Assembly: GCF_020883455.1 (NCBI RefSeq)
Contig: NZ_CP086615.1
Span: forward strand, 3,402,501 to 3,466,500
Origin: Spiribacter halobius
GTDB lineage: Bacteria > Pseudomonadota > Gammaproteobacteria > Nitrococcales > Nitrococcaceae
Length of the DNA: 64,000 nt
Direction of reading: 5' to 3'
Notes under the pieces: model-generated
The model's input: the letters and a program-made list of their open reading frames with translations, nothing else
Databases searched by the model: none
Told to the model about the DNA's origin: nothing
Part shown: in pieces, positions 25,636 to 34,453 of the stretch
Layout: the number at the start of each line of letters is the position of its first letter
Numbering within the stretch: the first letter of the stretch is position 1
Translations under genes and position numbers: made by a program

Positions 25636-26232
25636 TCAAGGCAACTCCACCAGCACCGACTCCAACGGCCGCCGCGTCGAATCCGGGGACTCGTCCGGGT
25701 AGCCGTACCAGACGAGCCCGACCACCCGCTCCGCCTCCGGATCCATCCAGACCAGATCGTGGAAGCGCGGGTCGCGCGTCACCTCGCCGGTGGTCCACTT
25801 TGTCCCGACGCCTGCGCTCCACAGATGGAGCGCGAAGTTCTGCACGGCGCAGGCGCAGGCGGCGTAGTCCTCCTCGGCGCGCAGCGGGTCGCTGCTGCGC
25901 TCGCAGGTGACGAGCAGCCAGCCGGGAATCGCCGCCCAGCGCTCGCGCTTGGCCGCGCCGGCGGCGGGACCCGCTTTCGCGGTGACGAGCTCGGCGTTGA
26001 GCTCGACGATGGCCGCCTGGGCCTGCGGGCCGAGCAGGCGGAAGCGCCAGGGCTCGGTGAGATGGTGGTTCGGCGCCCAGCAAGCCGCCTCCAGCGCATC
26101 CAGAACCCGCTCCCGCGGCACCGGCTCCGGGCGGAAGCGGGCGATGCTGCGGCGGCCGCGGAGCAGCGCGCCAACGGCGTCCGGGCTCGGCGGGGCGGGA
26201 GGCGCGCGATGGTCGGCGGGTTCGATGGCCAT
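25636..26232 (-). CDS. Nitroreductase family protein
   Basis: FMN-dependent nitroreductase-fold enzyme of 198 aa. The FMN phosphate-binding start LLRGRRSIARFRPEPVPRE, then APNHHLTEPWRFRLLG, and the late AVQNFALHLWSAGVGTKWTT with RVVGLVWYGYPDE are family hallmarks. The shorter YdjA/RutE-like subgroup fits. ATG 26232 is preferred because GAGG lies 6 bases upstream; ATG 26238 sits right against that GAGG. Natural substrate unknown. It is flanked downstream by palindromic element B. Confidence 0.88.
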   Translation of the reverse strand: MAIEPADHRAPPAPPSPDAVGALLRGRRSIARFRPEPVPRERVLDALEAACWAPNHHLTEPWRFRLLGPQAQAAIVELNAELVTAKAGPAAGAAKRERWAAIPGWLLVTCERSSDPLRAEEDYAACACAVQNFALHLWSAGVGTKWTTGEVTRDPRFHDLVWMDPEAERVVGLVWYGYPDESPDSTRRPLESVLVELP

Positions 26233-26420
26233 GGACATCCTCGATCGGGTTCGCGGCTGCGGTGAAGGGTACCAGCGCCGGGGCGGGATGGTCCGCAACA
26301 ACCGCGCAGCGCGCCGCCGGCACGTGCGCCCTGCACTGGCGCCGACGCCGGCGAAAGCGCTACGGTAAGGATCGTTGCCGGCACCACCGCCGCACCCGAC
26401 CAGCGCAGGTTCCGTGCGCC

Positions 26421-26882
26421 ATGCACCGTGACAGCTATCATCATCTCGAGATCCACGATCTCCCGCCCGGCGGGCTCGACGGGCCGTGGGCCGCGGAGCG
26501 CCTGGCCAACGCCCGTGCGGCCCTGCTGCACCGCCTCGACCTCACCAGCGCCCGGCTGCGGGCGCGGGGGCTGCATCTGCGCCTGGAGCCCGAGGCCAGC
26601 CCGGAGCACCTGCCGGCGCTGCCGGCGGAAAGCCAGCTGGGCGTCACGCTGTACCTGGACGAGGTCAGCGAGCGGCTGGTGGTGAGCGAGGTGCTGTATC
26701 TGGTGGAGTCCCTCTGGCGGCCGTTCTGGCAGGGGCGCACCCTGATCCATGTCGAGGACGAGGACCGCCGGCCGGGGCTGCCCGCCGAACTGCAGCGCCG
26801 AGCCGCCGCCTGGCTGCGGCTCGAGCGCGGCACGGTGGAGGTCGGCGTGCCGGTTTCCATCCCCGCGCGCCAGCACCCCTGA
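26421..26882 (+). CDS. Conserved-looking hypothetical protein
   Basis: A 153-residue soluble protein that I do not recognise. It starts MHRDSYHHLEIHDLPPGG and is rich in Leu, Arg and Glu, with predicted mixed helix/strand and no signal peptide, membrane segment or cysteine. Codon use matches neighbours and the reading frame is free of stops, supporting real coding. No clear ribosome-binding site precedes ATG 26421. It is divergent from the nitroreductase gene and 131 bases upstream of folE; a role with either is not shown. Confidence 0.55.
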   Translation: MHRDSYHHLEIHDLPPGGLDGPWAAERLANARAALLHRLDLTSARLRARGLHLRLEPEASPEHLPALPAESQLGVTLYLDEVSERLVVSEVLYLVESLWRPFWQGRTLIHVEDEDRRPGLPAELQRRAAAWLRLERGTVEVGVPVSIPARQHP

Positions 26883-26950
26883 GCCGACCGCGAGCAGGGC
26901 ACCGCCGCTGGCTCGGTCGTGCAGCCCCAACGTACCTCCATGACGGACAG

Positions 26951-26990
26951 GTGACACCTTTGTACAAGGTGTGTACAGTCGCGCTGGAAT
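26951..26990 (+). promoter_or_regulatory. Palindrome-containing promoter candidate upstream of folE
   Basis: ACACC-TTTGTACAA-GGTGT (centre TTGTACAA) lies 40-60 bases before folE, with a second TGTACA just after. TTGTAC (26960-26965) and TGGAAT (26985-26990) could be -35/-10 boxes with an unusual 19-base spacer, as in MerR-type promoters. This is a weak, pattern-based call. Confidence 0.3.
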
Positions 26991-27013
26991 AGGGATCGTG
27001 CTGGAGCACTGCC

Positions 27014-27568
27014 ATGGATCACGACCTGGATTACCACTTCGAGCAGATTATCCGCGGCATCGGCGAGGACGTCGGCCGCGAGGGGCTGGTGAAGACGCCG
27101 GAGCGCGCAGCCCGCGCCTTCGAGTATCTGACCCAGGGCTACCAGCAGTCCCTCTCGGAGCTGGTCAACGGCGCGCTGTTCGAGTCCGACAGTGACGAGA
27201 TGGTGATCGTCCGCGACATCGAGTTCTATTCGCTGTGCGAGCACCACATGCTGCCGTTCATCGGGCGCGCGCAGGTGGGTTACATCCCCAACGGGCGGGT
27301 GCTGGGCCTGTCCAAGATCGCGCGGATCGTCGACATGTACGCCCGCCGTCTGCAGATCCAGGAGAAGCTCACGCGGGACGTGGCCGAGGCGGTGCTCGAG
27401 GTGACCGGCGCCAAGGGGGTGGCGGTGCAGATGGACGCCCGGCACCTGTGCATGATGATGCGCGGGGTGAACAAGCAGAACTCGGAGATGAGCACCTCGG
27501 TGATGCTCGGCAGCTTCCGCACCTCGCAGTCCACCCGCAACGAGTTCCTCCAGCTCATCCGCCGCTGA
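27014..27568 (+). CDS. folE: GTP cyclohydrolase I
   Basis: Zinc enzyme (184 aa) converting GTP to 7,8-dihydroneopterin triphosphate, the entry to folate and other pterins. Zinc/catalytic residues are seen in [14 protein letters not shown] (Cys75, His77, His78) and [11 protein letters not shown] (His and Cys146). [17 protein letters not shown] is also typical. Followed 8 bases later by folX, giving a short pterin operon. A palindrome-rich promoter region precedes it. Confidence 0.96.
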   Translation: MDHDLDYHFEQIIRGIGEDVGREGLVKTPERAARAFEYLTQGYQQSLSELVNGALFESDSDEMVIVRDIEFYSLCEHHMLPFIGRAQVGYIPNGRVLGLSKIARIVDMYARRLQIQEKLTRDVAEAVLEVTGAKGVAVQMDARHLCMMMRGVNKQNSEMSTSVMLGSFRTSQSTRNEFLQLIRR

Positions 27569-27575
27569 GGTCGCC

Positions 27576-27959
27576 GTGGCCGACGATCGCCTGCACCGCG
27601 ACCTCTCGCGGATCCGCATCAAGAACCTGCGCCTGCGCACCTATGTCGGCTTCAACGACGAGGAGCAGGAAAAGCGCCAGGATGTGGTGATCAACATCCG
27701 CATCGACTACGACGCCCTGGCCGCGGCGCAGGCCGACTCGGTGGAGCGGGCGCTGGACTACAAGACCATCACCAAGCAGGTGATCGCCCACGTCGAGAAC
27801 AACCGCTTCCTGCTGCTGGAGAAGCTGGTGAACGACGTCCTGGAGCTGGTGCTGGCCCACCCGCCAGTGCGCCACGTCGAGGTGGAGGTGGACAAGCCCC
27901 ACGCCCTGCGCTTCTCGGATTCGGTTTCGCTCACCATGTCGGCGAGCCGCGAGGGGTAG
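27576..27959 (+). CDS. folX: Dihydroneopterin triphosphate 2'-epimerase (FolX/FolB family)
   Basis: Tunnelling-fold pterin enzyme of 127 aa. IRIKNLRLRTYVGFNDEEQEK gives the substrate-binding start and ALDYKTITKQVIAHVENNRF the second conserved block; HVEVEVDKPHALRFSDSVSL ends the fold. FolX-type features outweigh FolB (aldolase), but the two are close and FolB is the alternative. GTG 27576 is used, with GAGG 6 bases upstream, 8 bases after folE; this supports co-transcription and joint pterin metabolism. Confidence 0.85.
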   Translation: MADDRLHRDLSRIRIKNLRLRTYVGFNDEEQEKRQDVVINIRIDYDALAAAQADSVERALDYKTITKQVIAHVENNRFLLLEKLVNDVLELVLAHPPVRHVEVEVDKPHALRFSDSVSLTMSASREG

Positions 27960-27975
27960 CGGGAAGTTATGCGGG

Positions 27976-28611
27976 CTAGGGGCTCTCCAGCCCCAGCACC
28001 CGGATGGCCGTGGTCAGGGCAAGCAGCACCAGCAGCGCCCCGGTGGCCCGCTCGATCCACGCCGCGTGGCGCCGCAGCCAGCGCCCCGGGGCCGCACCCG
28101 AGAGGCCGAGGGCCACGAGCGCGTACCAGGTACCGTCGATGACCGTGGCGGTCACCGAAAGCAGGGCAACCTCCGCGAGCCCCATCCCCGGGCGGACGAA
28201 CTGGCTGAACAGGGCCAGGAAGAACACGGCGATCTTGGGGTTGAGCAGGGCGATCGCAAGGCCGTCCCGCGCTGCGCTTTTGAGGCTCGCCCCGGTGGCG
28301 GGCGCCCCGGCCTCGAAGCGGCCGCCGCCCGTGGCGCGCAGGGCGCTGGCGCCGAGCCACAGCAGGTAGGCGGCGCCGGCGAGTGCCAGCCCGCGGTAGA
28401 CGAACCCGGTCTCGGCGATGAGCGCGGCGAGCCCGAGGGCGGTGGCGATGGCGTACAGGCCCACGCCGAGGGCATGGGCGACCGCCACGCAGAACCCGTG
28501 GGCACCTGAGTGCGCCACGGTGTGGCGCACCACCACGGCCAGGCTCGGCCCGGGGGACATTGCCCCGAGCACGCACACCGCCACCAGCGACAGCCACCCC
28601 GTCAGCGTCAT
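27976..28611 (-). CDS. LysE/RhtB family amino-acid exporter
   Basis: Inner-membrane exporter of 211 aa with about six hydrophobic segments. The family signature GAMSPGPSLAVVVRHTVAHSG follows the first segment, and LLNPKIAVFFLALFSQFV is the second conserved block. Family members export amino acids such as threonine, homoserine or lysine; the substrate here is unknown. Converges with folX across only 16 bases. The ATG at 28611 is the start closest to the conserved N-terminus. Confidence 0.92.
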   Translation of the reverse strand: MTLTGWLSLVAVCVLGAMSPGPSLAVVVRHTVAHSGAHGFCVAVAHALGVGLYAIATALGLAALIAETGFVYRGLALAGAAYLLWLGASALRATGGGRFEAGAPATGASLKSAARDGLAIALLNPKIAVFFLALFSQFVRPGMGLAEVALLSVTATVIDGTWYALVALGLSGAAPGRWLRRHAAWIERATGALLVLLALTTAIRVLGLESP

Positions 28612-28652
28612 GGCGCGGAGTATACGGGCGTGGCACGCGCGACCGGCAGCCC

Positions 28653-29495
28653 TCAGTGCGCCATGAGCACCGGCACCGTCATCTGCTCCAGCACGCCCCG
28701 GGTGGTGCCGCCCATCACCAGCTCGCGCAGGCGCGGGCGTCCGTAGGCGCCCATCACCAGCAGATCCGCGCCCTGCTCGGCGGTGAGCGAGAGCAGCGCG
28801 TCCGCCACCGGCACGTCGCGCATCACCAGGCGGTCGGCCTCCACCGCGACGCCGTGACGGGCGAGATGGGTGGCGATATCCGCGCCCGGGAGCTCGCCGT
28901 GGTCGCCACGACGGCGATCGTGCCCCTCCACCACGGCAAGGTGCACCACCTCGGCCTCGCGCAGCAGCGGCAGCGCGTCGGCCACGGCGCGGGCCGCCTC
29001 GCGGCCGGCATTCCAGGCAATGACCACGCGCCGGCCCACCGGCACCGGCTGCCAGGCGTAGGGCACCGCCAGCACGGGGCGCCCGGCAAGCACCGCCAGG
29101 TGGCCCGCCAGGTCGTCCGGCACGAGTCCGTGGGGCTCGTCCGGGTCGTACTGGCCGACCACCAGCAGATCGGCATAGCGGGCGTGGCGGGCGAGGATGT
29201 CCGCCACGGAGAGATCGAGGCGCATGTCCTCCACGGCGCGCCACTCCGCGGACAGACCCCGGCGATCGGTCTCGGCGCGGAAGGCCTCGCCGAGGCGGGC
29301 GTTGCGCACCTGCCAGCTGCGCCGATAGCCCTCCAGCGCCTCTGGCGGCAGAAACTCGGCGCGGGCGGCCATGGGCTCGCTGACGGCGATGCCGGTGAGA
29401 TGGGCCGAGAAACGCTCGGCAAGCTCGGCGGCGACGCCGATGCGCTCGTTGGTGTTGTGGCCTTCCTCGAGATAGACCAGGACGTCCTTCAGCAT
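28653..29495 (-). CDS. Tandem universal stress protein (UspA family)
   Basis: A 280-residue protein with two fused Usp-like domains. The first half (MLKDVLVYLEEGHN onward) lacks a clear nucleotide loop; the second half (RRVVIAWNAGREAARAVADA) ends in GAYGRPRLRELVMGGTTRG, a G-2x-G-9x-G(T) type ATP-binding motif, then MTVPVLMAH. Usp proteins accumulate in starvation or stress. ATG 29495 follows GGAGGGG with an 8-base gap. Separated by 41 bases from the exporter gene on the same strand. Confidence 0.9.
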   Translation of the reverse strand: MLKDVLVYLEEGHNTNERIGVAAELAERFSAHLTGIAVSEPMAARAEFLPPEALEGYRRSWQVRNARLGEAFRAETDRRGLSAEWRAVEDMRLDLSVADILARHARYADLLVVGQYDPDEPHGLVPDDLAGHLAVLAGRPVLAVPYAWQPVPVGRRVVIAWNAGREAARAVADALPLLREAEVVHLAVVEGHDRRRGDHGELPGADIATHLARHGVAVEADRLVMRDVPVADALLSLTAEQGADLLVMGAYGRPRLRELVMGGTTRGVLEQMTVPVLMAH

Positions 29496-29639
29496 GACGG
29501 CCCCTCCGTTCGGGTTCACTGTCAGCATGGCAGTCTGCGGGCACGCCATCCTGACCACGGTCAATCGCGCGGCCCTGCGTGCAGTGCAGCAATGATTCCG
29601 TTAGGCTCTCGCCGACTGGCCAGTGGGGGAGCTCAGCGC

Positions 29640-29819
29640 ATGGGCATTGAAATCGGCGGCCTGCTCGGGCTGCTACTGCTCGTCGCCAACGTCTACGCTA
29701 TTATCCGCACGGCCGGCAGCCATGCCGGCGCGCTGGCGAAGGCGGTCTGGATCGTGGCAATCCTGATCCTCCCGGTGTTCGGCCTCCTCGCCTGGCTGCT
29801 GTTCGGCCCGAAGGGCTGA
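29640..29819 (+). CDS. Small two-helix membrane protein (PLDc_N-like)
   Basis: A 59-residue protein made of two hydrophobic helices, GLLGLLLLVANVYAIIR and AVWIVAILILPVFGLLAWLL, ending FGPKG. This is the layout of the PLDc_N (cardiolipin synthase N-terminal-like) small proteins, whose role is unknown. A strong GGGGGAG site lies 8 bases before ATG 29640. It stands alone between the stress protein and the efflux operon. Confidence 0.75.
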   Translation: MGIEIGGLLGLLLLVANVYAIIRTAGSHAGALAKAVWIVAILILPVFGLLAWLLFGPKG

Positions 29820-29931
29820 GTACGCTCGGGGAGCGGCGCCCGTCGCCGCTGCCATCGGCGTGAAACTCCGCCCTGGGCATACTGTCCTCAGTAAGTTCGA
29901 CAGGCCTCCGTCCAGCTAGGGATTTCTCCGC

Positions 29932-31035
29932 ATGCGCACCTTTATCCGTCTCCTGGTTGCCCTGCTGCTGCTCGGCGGCATCTTCGGGGGCATCTTCGGC
30001 TGGAAGTATTACCAGCAGATGCAGGGTGCCGGTGGCGGGCCTTCCGGGCTGCCCACCGCCAGCGTCGCCGCCACCGAGGTGGCGAGCGAGGAGTGGCAGG
30101 GGCGGCGCACCGCCGTGGGCAGCCTCTCGGCGGTGGACACGGTAGCCGTGAGCACCGAGGTGGCCGGGGTCATCGAGAGCATCAGCTTCGATTCCGGCCA
30201 GGCCGTCGAGGCCGGCGATCTGCTGGTCCAGCTCGACGCCGAGGTGGACCGGGCCGAGCTCGAGGGCCTCCGCGCCCAGGCGGAGCTTGCCCGCATCGAG
30301 TTCGAGCGCGCCGAGAACCTCCTGCCGCGGCGGGCCATCTCCCAGTCCGAGTTCGACCAGGCCCGCGCTCAGCTCGACAACGCCACCGCCGCAGTGCGCA
30401 CCCAGCAGGCGCGCATCCGCCAGAAGGCCATCCGCGCGCCGTTCACCGGCCTGCTCGGCATTCGCGGAGTGAGCGTCGGCGAGTACCTCTCGCCGGGTAC
30501 GCCCATCGTGGAGCTGCGGCAGCTGGCGCCGATCTACGCCGACTTCTCCCTCCCCGAGCGCTTCCTGCCGGAGCTCGAGCCGGGGCGCACGGTGGAGGTG
30601 GAGGTCAACGCCTACGACGAGGTGTTCCGCGGCGAGATCACCGCCATCGACAGCGGCGTCGACGTGGGCACCCGCTCCATCTCGGTGCGGGCGACCCTGG
30701 ACAACGACGACCGCCGCCTGCGTCCGGGCATGTTCGCCCAGGTCGCGGTGCTGGCCCCGGAGCGCCGCGAGGTCATGACGATCCCGCGCACGGCGGTGAG
30801 CTTCAACACCTACGGCGACTTCACCTACCGCATCAACGAGACCGGCGACGGCCTGGTGGCCGAACGGGTGCAGATCCGCACCGGCGAGAGCCGCAACGGC
30901 TACGTCGAGGTGCTGGAGGGCCTGGAGCAGGGCGAGCGCGTGGTGGCCGCCGGCCTGGTGCGGGTGCGCGACGGCCAGCCGGTGGAGATCGACGAGACGG
31001 TGGCGCTTGACCACTCGGAGATCAGCGGCCGATGA
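29932..31035 (+). CDS. RND efflux periplasmic adaptor (membrane fusion protein)
   Basis: A 367-residue adaptor linking an inner-membrane RND pump to an outer-membrane channel. One N-terminal membrane anchor (LLVALLLLGGIFGGIFGW) is followed by a lipoyl/barrel-sandwich half (TEVAGVIESISFDSGQAVEAGDLL), a helical hairpin (about residues 100-150), the second lipoyl half (IRAPFTGLLGIRGVSVGEYL) and a beta-barrel plus membrane-proximal domain. Its stop overlaps the pump gene by 4 bases. No TetR or other regulator and no TolC-type gene are adjacent. Confidence 0.94.
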   Translation: MRTFIRLLVALLLLGGIFGGIFGWKYYQQMQGAGGGPSGLPTASVAATEVASEEWQGRRTAVGSLSAVDTVAVSTEVAGVIESISFDSGQAVEAGDLLVQLDAEVDRAELEGLRAQAELARIEFERAENLLPRRAISQSEFDQARAQLDNATAAVRTQQARIRQKAIRAPFTGLLGIRGVSVGEYLSPGTPIVELRQLAPIYADFSLPERFLPELEPGRTVEVEVNAYDEVFRGEITAIDSGVDVGTRSISVRATLDNDDRRLRPGMFAQVAVLAPERREVMTIPRTAVSFNTYGDFTYRINETGDGLVAERVQIRTGESRNGYVEVLEGLEQGERVVAAGLVRVRDGQPVEIDETVALDHSEISGR

Positions 31036-34000
31036 GGTTCACCGACGTCTTCATCCGGCGCCCGGTGCTGGCGACGGTGATCAGCCTGCTGATCCTGCTG
31101 GTGGGCGTGCGCTCCCTGGACCTGCTGGAGGTGCGCCAGTACCCGTCCACGGAGAACACGGTGGTCACCGTCACCACCACCTTTCCCGGCGCGGACAGCG
31201 AGCTGATCCAGGGCTTCATCACCCAGCCGCTGCAGCAGGCCATCGCCGAGGCCGGGGGCATCGACTACATCACCTCGGAGAGCATCCAGGGACAGTCCAC
31301 CATAGAAGTCCACATGGAGCTCAACTACGACGCCAACGCGGCGGTGGCGGAGATCCAGGCCAAGGTGGCGAGCCAGCGCAACGTGCTGCCGGCGGATGCC
31401 GAGGACCCGGTGATCGAGTCCAGCACCGGCGATCAGACGGCGCTGATGTATCTCGCCATCTACAGCGAGACGGTATCGATCCCGCAGATCACGGATTTCG
31501 TCAACCGCGTCGCCCAGCCGCAGATCCAGGCCCTGCCCGGCGTGGCCAAGGCCCGGGTGTTCGGCCGCCCGCCGGCGATGCGCATCTGGCTGGATCCCGA
31601 GCGGATGGCCTCGCTGAACGTGAGCGCCGGCGAGGTGCGCGAGGTCCTGCAGGCGAACAACTACCAGGCCGGCGTCGGCAGCACCAAGGGCAAGTACGTG
31701 CAGGTGTCGCTCACCGCGACCACGGACGTCAGCAACCCGGACGACTTCCGGCGCCTGGTGGTGCGCGAGGAGAACGGCACCGTCATCCGCCTGGAGGACA
31801 TCGCCGCCACCGAATTCGGCGCCCAGACCTACGACTCCGCCGCCTGGTACAAGGGCCAGCCGGCGGTGTTCATCGCCGTCGAGCAGGCCCCGGGGGCCAA
31901 CCCGCTGGACGTGGCCGACGCCGTGAGCAACGCGCTGCCGGAGCTCCGCCGCCAGCTGCCGGAAGGCATGAGCGCCGCCCTGCCCTACGACGCCAGCGAG
32001 TTCATCGAGGACTCCATCGCCGAGGTGTTCAAGACCATCGGCGAGGCGGTGCTGATCGTGATCTTCGTGATCTACCTGTGCCTCGGCTCGATCCGTGCGG
32101 CCATCGTGCCGGCGCTGGCGGTGCCGCTGTCGCTGGTGGGCGCCGGGTTCATCATGCTCGCCCTCGGCTACTCGCTGAACCTGCTCACGCTGCTCTCCAT
32201 GGTGCTCGCCATCGGCCTGGTGGTGGACGACGCCATCATCGTGGTGGAGAACATCCACCGCCACATCGAGGAGGGGCACTCACGCATCCAGGCGGCGATC
32301 ACGGGCGCGCGGGAGCTGGCCGTGCCGATCATCGCCATGACCACCACGCTGCTCGCGGTGTACGCACCCATCGGCTTCATGGGCGGGCTGGTGGGCACGC
32401 TGTTCACCGAGTTCGCGTTCACCCTGGCCGGGGCGGTGCTCATCTCCGGCGTGGTGGCGCTGACCTTCTCGCCCATGGTCTCGGCGCGGGTGCTCAAGCC
32501 CCACGGCAGCTCGGGGCGCTTCGAGCAGCGGGTGGAGCGGTTCTTCAACGGCCTTGCCCGCGGCTACAAGCGCAGCCTGCGCAGCCTGCTGGACACGGTG
32601 CCGGTGCTCATCCTGTTCGGCGTGGCGGTGCTGGTGTCGAACTACTTCATGTTCACCACCAGCCAGAACGAGCTCGCCCCCACCGAGGACCAGAGCATCA
32701 TCTTCTTCCAGGGCAGCGCCCCGCGCACCGCGACCCTGGACTATCTGGAGCACTTCGCAAGCCGCTATCAGGACGCCGCCGAGTCCATCGACGAGTACAA
32801 CGAGAGCTTCATGATCCTCGGCGGGCTCTCGCCGGACACGGTGTTCGGCGGCCTCAAGCTCGTGCCCACCGCCGAGCGGGAGCGCTCGCAGATGGCGGTA
32901 CAGCCGGAGATGTCACAGAAGTTCAGCGCCAACCCCGGCTTCGACACCGCCGTCTTCCCGCGGCCGAGCCTGCCGGGCTCCGGCGGCGGCCTGCCGATCC
33001 AGTTCGTCATCACCACCTCGGCGAGCTACGAGGAGCTGGACGAGGTGGCCGGGCAGCTCGCCCAGCGGGCGCAGCAGAGCGGCAACTTCATCTTCCTGAA
33101 CAAGTCCGTGGAGTTCGACCGGCCGGTGACCACCGTGCAGGTGGACCGGGACAAGGCCGCGGACCTCGGCATCAGCATGGCGCGGGTGGGCCAGACCCTC
33201 TCCGGCATGCTCAGCGGCGGCTATGTGAACCGCTTCAACCTGGACGGCCGCAGCTATCAGGTGATCCCGCAGGTGGACCGGCCGTTCCGGCTCGATGCCG
33301 GGATGCTGGAGGACTACTACGTCGAGACCGGCGCCGGCGAGCCGGTGCCGCTGTCCGCCCTGGTCACCCTGGAGCGGGACGTGGAGCCGAGCGCGCGCAA
33401 CCAGTTCCAGCAGCTCAACTCGCTGACGCTGGAGGGCGTGATGGCGCCCGGGGTGCCCATGGGCGATGCCCTCGGCTATCTGGAGCGGCAGGCGGAGGCG
33501 CTCTTCCCCTCCACCTTCGGCTACGACTTCACCGGCCAGTCGCGCCAGTTCGCCAACCAGGGCAGCGCGCTGATCGTGACCTTCTTCCTGTCGATTCTGG
33601 TCATCTACCTGGTGCTGGCCGCGCAGTTCGAGAGCTGGCGGGATCCGGCGATCATCCTGGTGTCGGTGCCGCTGTCCATCGCCGGGGCCATGGCCTTCAT
33701 CACCCTCGGCTTCGCGACGGTGAACATCTATACCCAGGTGGGGCTGATCACGCTGATCGGCGTGGTGGCGAAGAACGGCATCCTGATCGTGGAGTTCGCC
33801 AACAACCTGCAGATCAGCCAGGGCTACTCCAAGCGCGAGGCCGTGGAGGAGGCCGCCGCCATCCGCCTGCGGCCGATCATCATGACCTCCATCGCCCTGA
33901 TCGTGGCCATGGTGCCGCTGCTCATCGCCAGCGGCCCGGGCGCCGTGAGCCGCTTCCACATCGGCCTCACCATCGCCACCGGCCTCGGCATCGGCACCCT

Positions 34001-34082
34001 GTTCACCCTGTTCGTGCTGCCGGCGTTCTACCTGCTGCTGGCCCGCGACCACGCAGCGGCCCAGCGAGCCGCCGAGGCCTGA
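31032..34082 (+). CDS. RND family multidrug efflux permease (HAE1 type)
   Basis: Proton-driven inner-membrane pump of 1016 aa. It starts FTDVFIRRPVLATVISLLIL as HAE1 pumps do, with two large periplasmic loops and twelve membrane segments. The proton-relay aspartates are in LAIGLVVDDAIIVVENIHRH (TM4); the second half has FVNRFNLDGRSYQVIP and TLIGVVAKNGILIVEFANNL. Translationally coupled to the adaptor (ATGA overlap). Substrates cannot be inferred. The stop codon is followed at once by a palindromic terminator and the first of three large repeats. Confidence 0.95.
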   Translation: MRFTDVFIRRPVLATVISLLILLVGVRSLDLLEVRQYPSTENTVVTVTTTFPGADSELIQGFITQPLQQAIAEAGGIDYITSESIQGQSTIEVHMELNYDANAAVAEIQAKVASQRNVLPADAEDPVIESSTGDQTALMYLAIYSETVSIPQITDFVNRVAQPQIQALPGVAKARVFGRPPAMRIWLDPERMASLNVSAGEVREVLQANNYQAGVGSTKGKYVQVSLTATTDVSNPDDFRRLVVREENGTVIRLEDIAATEFGAQTYDSAAWYKGQPAVFIAVEQAPGANPLDVADAVSNALPELRRQLPEGMSAALPYDASEFIEDSIAEVFKTIGEAVLIVIFVIYLCLGSIRAAIVPALAVPLSLVGAGFIMLALGYSLNLLTLLSMVLAIGLVVDDAIIVVENIHRHIEEGHSRIQAAITGARELAVPIIAMTTTLLAVYAPIGFMGGLVGTLFTEFAFTLAGAVLISGVVALTFSPMVSARVLKPHGSSGRFEQRVERFFNGLARGYKRSLRSLLDTVPVLILFGVAVLVSNYFMFTTSQNELAPTEDQSIIFFQGSAPRTATLDYLEHFASRYQDAAESIDEYNESFMILGGLSPDTVFGGLKLVPTAERERSQMAVQPEMSQKFSANPGFDTAVFPRPSLPGSGGGLPIQFVITTSASYEELDEVAGQLAQRAQQSGNFIFLNKSVEFDRPVTTVQVDRDKAADLGISMARVGQTLSGMLSGGYVNRFNLDGRSYQVIPQVDRPFRLDAGMLEDYYVETGAGEPVPLSALVTLERDVEPSARNQFQQLNSLTLEGVMAPGVPMGDALGYLERQAEALFPSTFGYDFTGQSRQFANQGSALIVTFFLSILVIYLVLAAQFESWRDPAIILVSVPLSIAGAMAFITLGFATVNIYTQVGLITLIGVVAKNGILIVEFANNLQISQGYSKREAVEEAAAIRLRPIIMTSIALIVAMVPLLIASGPGAVSRFHIGLTIATGLGIGTLFTLFVLPAFYLLLARDHAAAQRAAEA

Positions 34083-34104
34083 GCTCCGGCGCCGGAGCTC
34101 TTTC
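34081..34104 (+). terminator. Palindromic terminator-like sequence after the RND operon
   Basis: GAGCTCCGGCGCCGGAGCTC (34081-34100) is a perfect 20-base palindrome followed by TTT, directly at the pump's stop codon. The loop-free symmetry and short T-run make it a moderate terminator candidate. The same start (GAGCTCCGGCGCCGG) begins repeat copy 2 at about 36389. Confidence 0.55.
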
Positions 34105-34325
34105 CGGCGCTGGGTTGAACACCACGACACAACGGGCACAACGGGTACACAACGCAAGAAGGGATTGAGCAGCAGGGCGAAGAGCAGGCACGGAACGGCA
34201 TAACCGCACCGGAACCTCGGTGGTGTCCCTCAGCCTGAACGGCCTCTGTGCCTGCACGGCAGGCCCTGCAAGGTCTTCTCGTTGTGAACCGTTGTGCCCG
34301 TTGTGTCGTTGTGTTGAAGCGGGGG
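34101..34325. repeat. Large interspersed repeat, copy 1
   Basis: About 225 bases almost identical to copies at 36390-36636 and 37896-38110, in the same orientation. Ends are inverted repeats built from ACAACG/CGTTGT words (TTGAACAC.. and ..GTTGTGTTGAA). The middle has GGGATTGAGCAGC, GGAACGGCATAACC and a hairpin ACC..CACCGG-AACCT-CGGTGGT. Short ORFs in it (for example MVSLSLNGLCACTA) recur in every copy and are not genes. Confidence 0.9.
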
Positions 34326-34410
34326 GCGACGAAATCGGGGTGGAACGTCGGCACACGGCCCGCCGAGGACCCCGAAGCGGCTACACGTCCGATTCCTGCC
34401 GCGGGTAGTG

Positions 34411-34453
34411 GATCAGCGCGCAGAGCGTCCTGACGCTGTTATACATAACGTCT
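34411..34453. repeat. Short repeat ending in GTTATACATAAC, copy 1
   Basis: ATCAGCGCGCAG..GTCCTGA..GCTGTTATACATAACGTC is about 80% identical to 36738-36779. GTTATACATAAC is itself a near palindrome. It lies at the 3' end of the binding-protein gene, downstream of large repeat copy 1. Confidence 0.6.
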
